Source: Bacteroidales bacterium H4
Lineage (GTDB): Bacteria > Bacteroidota > Bacteroidia > Bacteroidales > Muribaculaceae
Length of the DNA: 36,445 nucleotides
NCBI GenBank assembly: GCA_001701165.1
Contig: DAAP01000055.1
Coordinates: 1 to 36,445, forward strand
Direction: 5' to 3'
Shown here: piece after piece, positions 32,871-36,445 of the stretch
Numbering within the stretch: the stretch's first letter is position 1
Layout of the letters: every line of letters begins with the position of its first letter
Notes under the pieces: generated by a model
What the model was told of the DNA's origin: nothing
What the model saw: the letters and a program-made list of their open reading frames with translations, nothing else
The model's database searches: none
Translations under genes and position numbers: made by a program

Positions 32871-33959
32871 ATGAACCCTCTCCGCGCATTCCTTGCAGTC
32901 TCGGCCGCATTCATCGGCACCTTCGCGGCACTTGCCGACGCCGAAATCACGTGGATAGGCGGCACCGAATATGACTTCGGCGCTTTTGCCGAAAGCACGG
33001 AGCCTACCAAGTGCGTCTTCCGTTATGTCAATACCGGCGACGAGGACTTGGTCATCACCGGGGCACGGGCTTCGTGCGGATGCACCACGCCGCGCTACGA
33101 CACACGGCCGCTGGCACCGGGCGATACAGCATTGATTACGGTGGCCTATGACTCGCAGGGACGGCCGGGGCGATTTGCCAAGAGCGTGTTTATCAACGCC
33201 AACACAACGCCACCGCGCTCGGTGCTCATCATCAAAGGTGTTGTAGTAGGTGCGCCGCAGACCATTGCACGCCGCTTTCCCGTGGACTTCGGTCCGTTGA
33301 AAATGGCTCATTCCTCGGTGATACTGGGTCAGGTTATGCGCCGACACGTCAAGAGCGTCTTTACGAATGGATACAACGGCAGCACCGATACCATCTCCCC
33401 AACCGTGGCCTATGCGCCTAAATGGTTGGAAGTAACGCCCACACCGCGTGACGTACCACCGGGCGAGCGTCTCAGTCTCAGCTTCTACGTCAATGGCGAC
33501 CGAGTACCCCTGTACGGGGCCAACCTCGATTCAGTGGTCATTGTCCCCGACAGCCGACATCCCGAGATACGACATACTCTCGAAATCTCGGTGGACGTAC
33601 ACGAGGATTTCTCTAAGGTGGAGCCACGAGCTCTTGCACGCGCGCCGCAGGCCGCCGTGGACTCGGAATTGATCAATATAACCTGCGACGGCGATGGACA
33701 TGCCGTATTACGGCTGTCCAACCGCGGCAAAGGCGAACCGCTGCTTATACGGCGCGTTTACACACTGTCGCCGGCGTTAGAAGTGTCCGTGCCCAAGAGC
33801 GGAAAAGTCAAGAAAGGCCGCACTGCCGACATCTACATATCTATGGTGCGCGAGGCCTTACCCTCGGACGGAAGGCCGCTGGATGCCCGTGTATTTGTAA
33901 TCACCAACGACCCGGTTACGCCGGTCATCACCGTGCGCGTCACCGCCGCTTGTCCCTAA
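32871..33959 (+). CDS. Exported DUF1573 protein
   Basis: This 362-residue product has a signal peptide (MNPLRAFLAVSAAFIGTFAALADA) and a DUF1573 domain at about 25-125: YDFGAFAESTEPTKCVFRYVNTG, the hallmark RASCGCTTPRYD, and a Pro-Gly-Asp turn (LAPGDTALITVAY). DUF1573 has an Ig/ASPM-like beta-sandwich fold, usually periplasmic or surface located. Two further beta-rich Ig-like regions follow (about 140-250 and 260-362). I start at ATG 32871 because the signal peptide begins there; the frame is open from 32829, overlapping cysM. No function can be given. It follows cysM by 19 bp. Confidence 0.85.
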   Translation: MNPLRAFLAVSAAFIGTFAALADAEITWIGGTEYDFGAFAESTEPTKCVFRYVNTGDEDLVITGARASCGCTTPRYDTRPLAPGDTALITVAYDSQGRPGRFAKSVFINANTTPPRSVLIIKGVVVGAPQTIARRFPVDFGPLKMAHSSVILGQVMRRHVKSVFTNGYNGSTDTISPTVAYAPKWLEVTPTPRDVPPGERLSLSFYVNGDRVPLYGANLDSVVIVPDSRHPEIRHTLEISVDVHEDFSKVEPRALARAPQAAVDSELINITCDGDGHAVLRLSNRGKGEPLLIRRVYTLSPALEVSVPKSGKVKKGRTADIYISMVREALPSDGRPLDARVFVITNDPVTPVITVRVTAACP

Positions 33960-33966
33960 GCACAAT

Positions 33967-35280
33967 ATGAAGCGCCCCGGCACACATATTGCCACTGCCG
34001 TCATGGCCGCGCTCATAGCGGCTATAGCCGTGGCCGTGTGCATACGCATGTATGCGCACTACCCCGCCGGCGACGAGTTGCGCTATTTATATTGTTTTGA
34101 CAACGCGCAGGGGCGCGATTATTTTGCCTTTGCCACCATGCGTCCCGTCGAAGATTGGGGCGACATCATCCATTCGATGGGCTTCCATTATATGGGCGTC
34201 AACGGCCGCGTACTCATCCACAGCCTCGAGATGGCCATCTCGTCCTTGGCCGGGCCCGAATGGTTCTATCCGCTGAACATGGCGGTGTTGGTGCTGGCGG
34301 TCATCGGCTGCGGCCGCCTATGCGGCCGCCGGCTGAGGCGCAACGCGCTGTGGTGGGTCGTAGTGGTGACACTATGGCTGCACGCCTTCCCCGAACCGGG
34401 GCGACTGTGGCTATCCATCAACCTTGCACCCAATTACTTGTGGCCATCGCTGGGCACTTTGGCGCTGCTTTGGTCTATATATGGACATCGCAGCGCGTGG
34501 CTGCAATGCACCTTGGCCTTCCTGGTGGGAGCATCCAACGAGGGATTTGCGTTTCCCCTTTGCGGCGCCTTGTGGTGCATAGCCCTATGGGGCGGCGAGG
34601 ACCGACGCCCGCCGCTGGCCACGATGATAGCCCTGTCTATGGGTTGCCTTGTATTGGCCTGGGCTCCGGGCAACTGGCAACGCATGGCCGCCAACGATGC
34701 CTCGGGCGGAGGACTGCTTACGGGGCTTGAAATGCTGGGGCGTCTGCCGGCTCTATGGTTCTTTGCAATCATGGCCGTATTCACTGCCGTGCGCAACGGC
34801 ATACGCGGATTATGGCATACCCTCGGCACAATGCCGGTGGTATCCTTAGCACTGGCCTTGGCTATACTAATGTCGATAGCCGTACATACGGGACAGCGGT
34901 CTCTCACGCCGGTAGCCCTATTTGCGGTGATGGCCGGACTGCGATTGCTCGAACCGATAATACCTACGCACGACACCCGAGGCACGCGCCTCGCCGCCAT
35001 AGTCCTGCTGGCCGTAGTGACGGCGCATCAAGCATGGGTCACCATTGAGCATGTGCGCCGGTACGAACAGATAGGCAATGTCATCGAATACGCACGCGAA
35101 GCGCAACGCGGCAAAGCGCCGGCGCCGACAAAAAACATTCGGATACATTACAACTGGACCGAGCCGCCGAGGCTGGTGCGCAGATACGTGTACGACCAAC
35201 CACCTACGCGATTTGCCACCGAATACCAGTGGCGTCTACAAGGCCGATATTATGCCGGAATTCAGATATACACGTATTAG
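33967..35280 (+). CDS. Polytopic membrane protein, DUF6056-like
   Basis: The 437-residue product has about ten transmembrane helices, beginning with TAVMAALIAAIAVAVCIRMY. Motifs after the first helix (AGDELRYLY, MGVNGRVLIHSLEMAI) and NLAPNYLWPSLGTLALL resemble the DUF6056 family of Bacteroidetes membrane proteins, which is related in architecture to GT-C glycosyltransferases. The acidic GDE just outside the first helix could be a catalytic site of that type, but this is inference. The C-terminal 70 residues are soluble. It follows the DUF1573 gene by 7 bp and is the last gene of the run that started with aroA. Confidence 0.75.
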   Translation: MKRPGTHIATAVMAALIAAIAVAVCIRMYAHYPAGDELRYLYCFDNAQGRDYFAFATMRPVEDWGDIIHSMGFHYMGVNGRVLIHSLEMAISSLAGPEWFYPLNMAVLVLAVIGCGRLCGRRLRRNALWWVVVVTLWLHAFPEPGRLWLSINLAPNYLWPSLGTLALLWSIYGHRSAWLQCTLAFLVGASNEGFAFPLCGALWCIALWGGEDRRPPLATMIALSMGCLVLAWAPGNWQRMAANDASGGGLLTGLEMLGRLPALWFFAIMAVFTAVRNGIRGLWHTLGTMPVVSLALALAILMSIAVHTGQRSLTPVALFAVMAGLRLLEPIIPTHDTRGTRLAAIVLLAVVTAHQAWVTIEHVRRYEQIGNVIEYAREAQRGKAPAPTKNIRIHYNWTEPPRLVRRYVYDQPPTRFATEYQWRLQGRYYAGIQIYTY

Positions 35281-35405
35281 CAACCTGCCGACACTCCGAC
35301 GGCAAGTCGCAAAACATCTCACGACATTCTCATCAAACACAACAGGAACGGACTACGGCGCGGCAATACCATCGCCATATTGAGTCCGACACCGAGTGTT
35401 GAGTA

Positions 35406-35873
35406 TTAGTGCTTTAGCGGAATCTTGGCGATACGTCGTGCGTGACGTCCTCCCTCAAAAGGCGTAGACAGAAACATATCCACGATAGCCAAGGCATCCG
35501 AAGGCTCGATGAAGCGTGCCGGAAGCACCAGAACATTAGCATCATTATGCGCACGCGCCAAGCGTGCCAGTTCCACCGTCCTGCACAATGCCGCGCGTAT
35601 GCCCTGATGCTTGTTCAGCGTCATATTTATACCATTGCCGCTGCCGCACATCGCAATGCCCGGATAGCACTCGCCCGACTCGACAGCCTCGGCGCACGGA
35701 TGCGCAAAATCGGCATAGTCGCAAGACTCTGCCGAATGAGTGCCGAAATCCTTATAGGCTATACCCTTTGACTCGAGATAACCCTCGATAATGCATTTCA
35801 GTTCGTAACCGGCATGGTCGCTGGCCATAGCCACAACCTTACCATCTTTCAAGATACTGTATTCTTGTCCCAT
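35406..35873 (-). CDS. rpiB: Ribose-5-phosphate isomerase B
   Basis: This 155-residue enzyme of the RpiB/LacAB family interconverts ribose-5-phosphate and ribulose-5-phosphate in the pentose phosphate pathway. Key segments are ASDHAGYELK, SCDYADFAHPCAEAV, the active-site CGSGNGINMTLNK and RAALCRTVELARLARAHNDANVLVLPAR. An N-terminal stretch of about 15 residues (MGQEYSILKDGKVVAM) precedes the usual family start; the first ATG is kept because the frame and spacing are normal. It is convergent with the DUF6056-like gene and has no clear promoter match upstream. Confidence 0.95.
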   Translation of the reverse strand: MGQEYSILKDGKVVAMASDHAGYELKCIIEGYLESKGIAYKDFGTHSAESCDYADFAHPCAEAVESGECYPGIAMCGSGNGINMTLNKHQGIRAALCRTVELARLARAHNDANVLVLPARFIEPSDALAIVDMFLSTPFEGGRHARRIAKIPLKH

Positions 35874-36010
35874 AATTATCTGTTTCTAACTAAATTATAT
35901 CGTAGAACACCGTGGCACAACAAGTCGCGAGAAAGTGCGTTTGCGCAATGCTCGGCCCGCTTATGTCCATACTGAAGTGCAAAATAATAAAAAATATTCG
36001 AGATAATCGC

Positions 36011-36040
36011 TTGTCGTATCAAAAAAACTTTCTACCTTTG
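36011..36040 (+). promoter_or_regulatory. Promoter of tRNA-Leu
   Basis: TTG (36011-36013), 19 bp, then TACCTTTG (36033-36040) fit the Bacteroidetes promoter. Initiation would fall just before the tRNA at 36051. Confidence 0.75.
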
Positions 36041-36050
36041 CACCACAAAA

Positions 36051-36131
36051 GCCCAGGTGGCGGAATGGTAGACGCGCTCGTTTCAGGTGCGAGTGTTGAG
36101 AGACGTGCAGGTTCGAGTCCTGTTCTGGGCA
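36051..36131 (+). tRNA. tRNA-Leu (anticodon CAG)
   Basis: Acceptor GCCCAGG pairs with TCTGGGC (one G-T). The anticodon arm CTCGT-TTCAGGT-GCGAG gives anticodon CAG, reading CUG. A class II variable arm (TGTTGAGAGACGT) and T arm GCAGG-TTCGAGT-CCTGT are present. The discriminator is A; CCA is not fully encoded (A-CCCC follows). Its 3' side borders AT-rich DNA. Confidence 0.93.
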
Positions 36132-36445
36132 CCCCAAAAGCGACTTAGCAAGGTTGACATCACCAAGTTAAGTCGCTTTAATTTTAAACAACTGGCAAAT
36201 TACTGGCAACTGCTCTGCCAGCAGCTCCCATTCACTGCCAATTATAGAGGTCAGCAGCAAAATTGGTTGAAATTTAAAAAGGTATCCGACCTTAAATTAT
36301 TTATATGCCCGTCTCCAATTATTTTGTTTATAAGGTCGTTTGCTAAGACATAAATTTGAGGATTCAATTAGTTTTGTTAAAATTTTCGATGATTCTTTGT
36401 ATGACTGATTTTTGTAGTATTAATCAATATTGTCCTAAATAAATT
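36132..36445. other. AT-rich DNA after tRNA-Leu, possible element edge
   Basis: These 314 bp are much more AT-rich than the rest of the window. They hold a hairpin (36137-36179), two CTGGCA copies 11 bp apart (36192, 36203) and inverted TGCCAG/TGCCA copies (36216, 36236). No gene is visible before the window ends. Confidence 0.45.
36137..36179 (+). terminator. Hairpin after tRNA-Leu
   Basis: AAAGCGACTTA and TAAGTCGCTTT form a perfect 11-bp stem with a 21-nt loop, followed by TAATTTTAA. It lies 5 bp after the tRNA and probably terminates its transcript. Confidence 0.75.

Overview
The window reads as chromosomal DNA of a Bacteroidales bacterium, plausibly a Muribaculaceae/S24-7-type gut commensal. 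The evidence is: Bacteroidetes-type promoters (TTTG, about 19 bp, TAnnTTTG) at several starts; few Shine-Dalgarno sites; a SprA/Sov type 9 secretion (T9SS) translocon gene next to ruvA; a Rho factor with a very long charged insertion; FISUMP-like, DUF1573 and DUF5722 proteins; and GC-rich housekeeping genes. The family assignment is inference.

Layout. 1-1200: a secreted FISUMP-like protein and a short Sel1 fragment on the minus strand, next to a 12-bp tandem repeat. 1543-5091: the translation cluster thrS-infC-rpmI-rplT, closed by a strong hairpin. 5123-8426: a minus-strand group of an aminotransferase, tyrS and a small unknown protein. 8745-10001: an acyltransferase-3 membrane protein. 10002-13300: an AT-richer accessory stretch with a relic of a TOTE-type primase/helicase gene, an AlbA_2/HATPase (Schlafen-like) gene framed by copies of an 11-bp motif, and a GIY-YIG nuclease gene cut by one in-frame stop. 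This stretch ends beside a tRNA-Gly(CCC). 13698-17448: a large secreted DUF5722 protein with four copies of an unnamed beta-rich module and a T9SS-like tail. 17495-26636: a Sel1-repeat protein, ruvA and the 7.5-kb sprA. 26681-29202: rho with a long C-rich leader and a recently duplicated 128-bp block in its disordered region. 29257-35280: a same-strand run of aroA, an unknown membrane-anchored protein, a zinc/manganese-type ABC-3 permease, cysM-like cysteine synthase, a DUF1573 protein and a polytopic DUF6056-like protein. 35406-36445: rpiB, then tRNA-Leu(CAG) followed by AT-rich DNA with short repeats.

How the genes fit together. Most of the window is core metabolism and information processing. 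SprA and the DUF5722 protein with its T9SS-like C-terminus form a plausible machine-and-cargo pair. The accessory stretch 10002-13300 holds remnants and members of conflict/mobile families (TOTE, AlbA_2-Schlafen, GIY-YIG) and is the most likely place for an undescribed element; the repeats around the AlbA_2 gene are its most unusual signal. The second most unusual signal is the near-identical internal duplication in rho.
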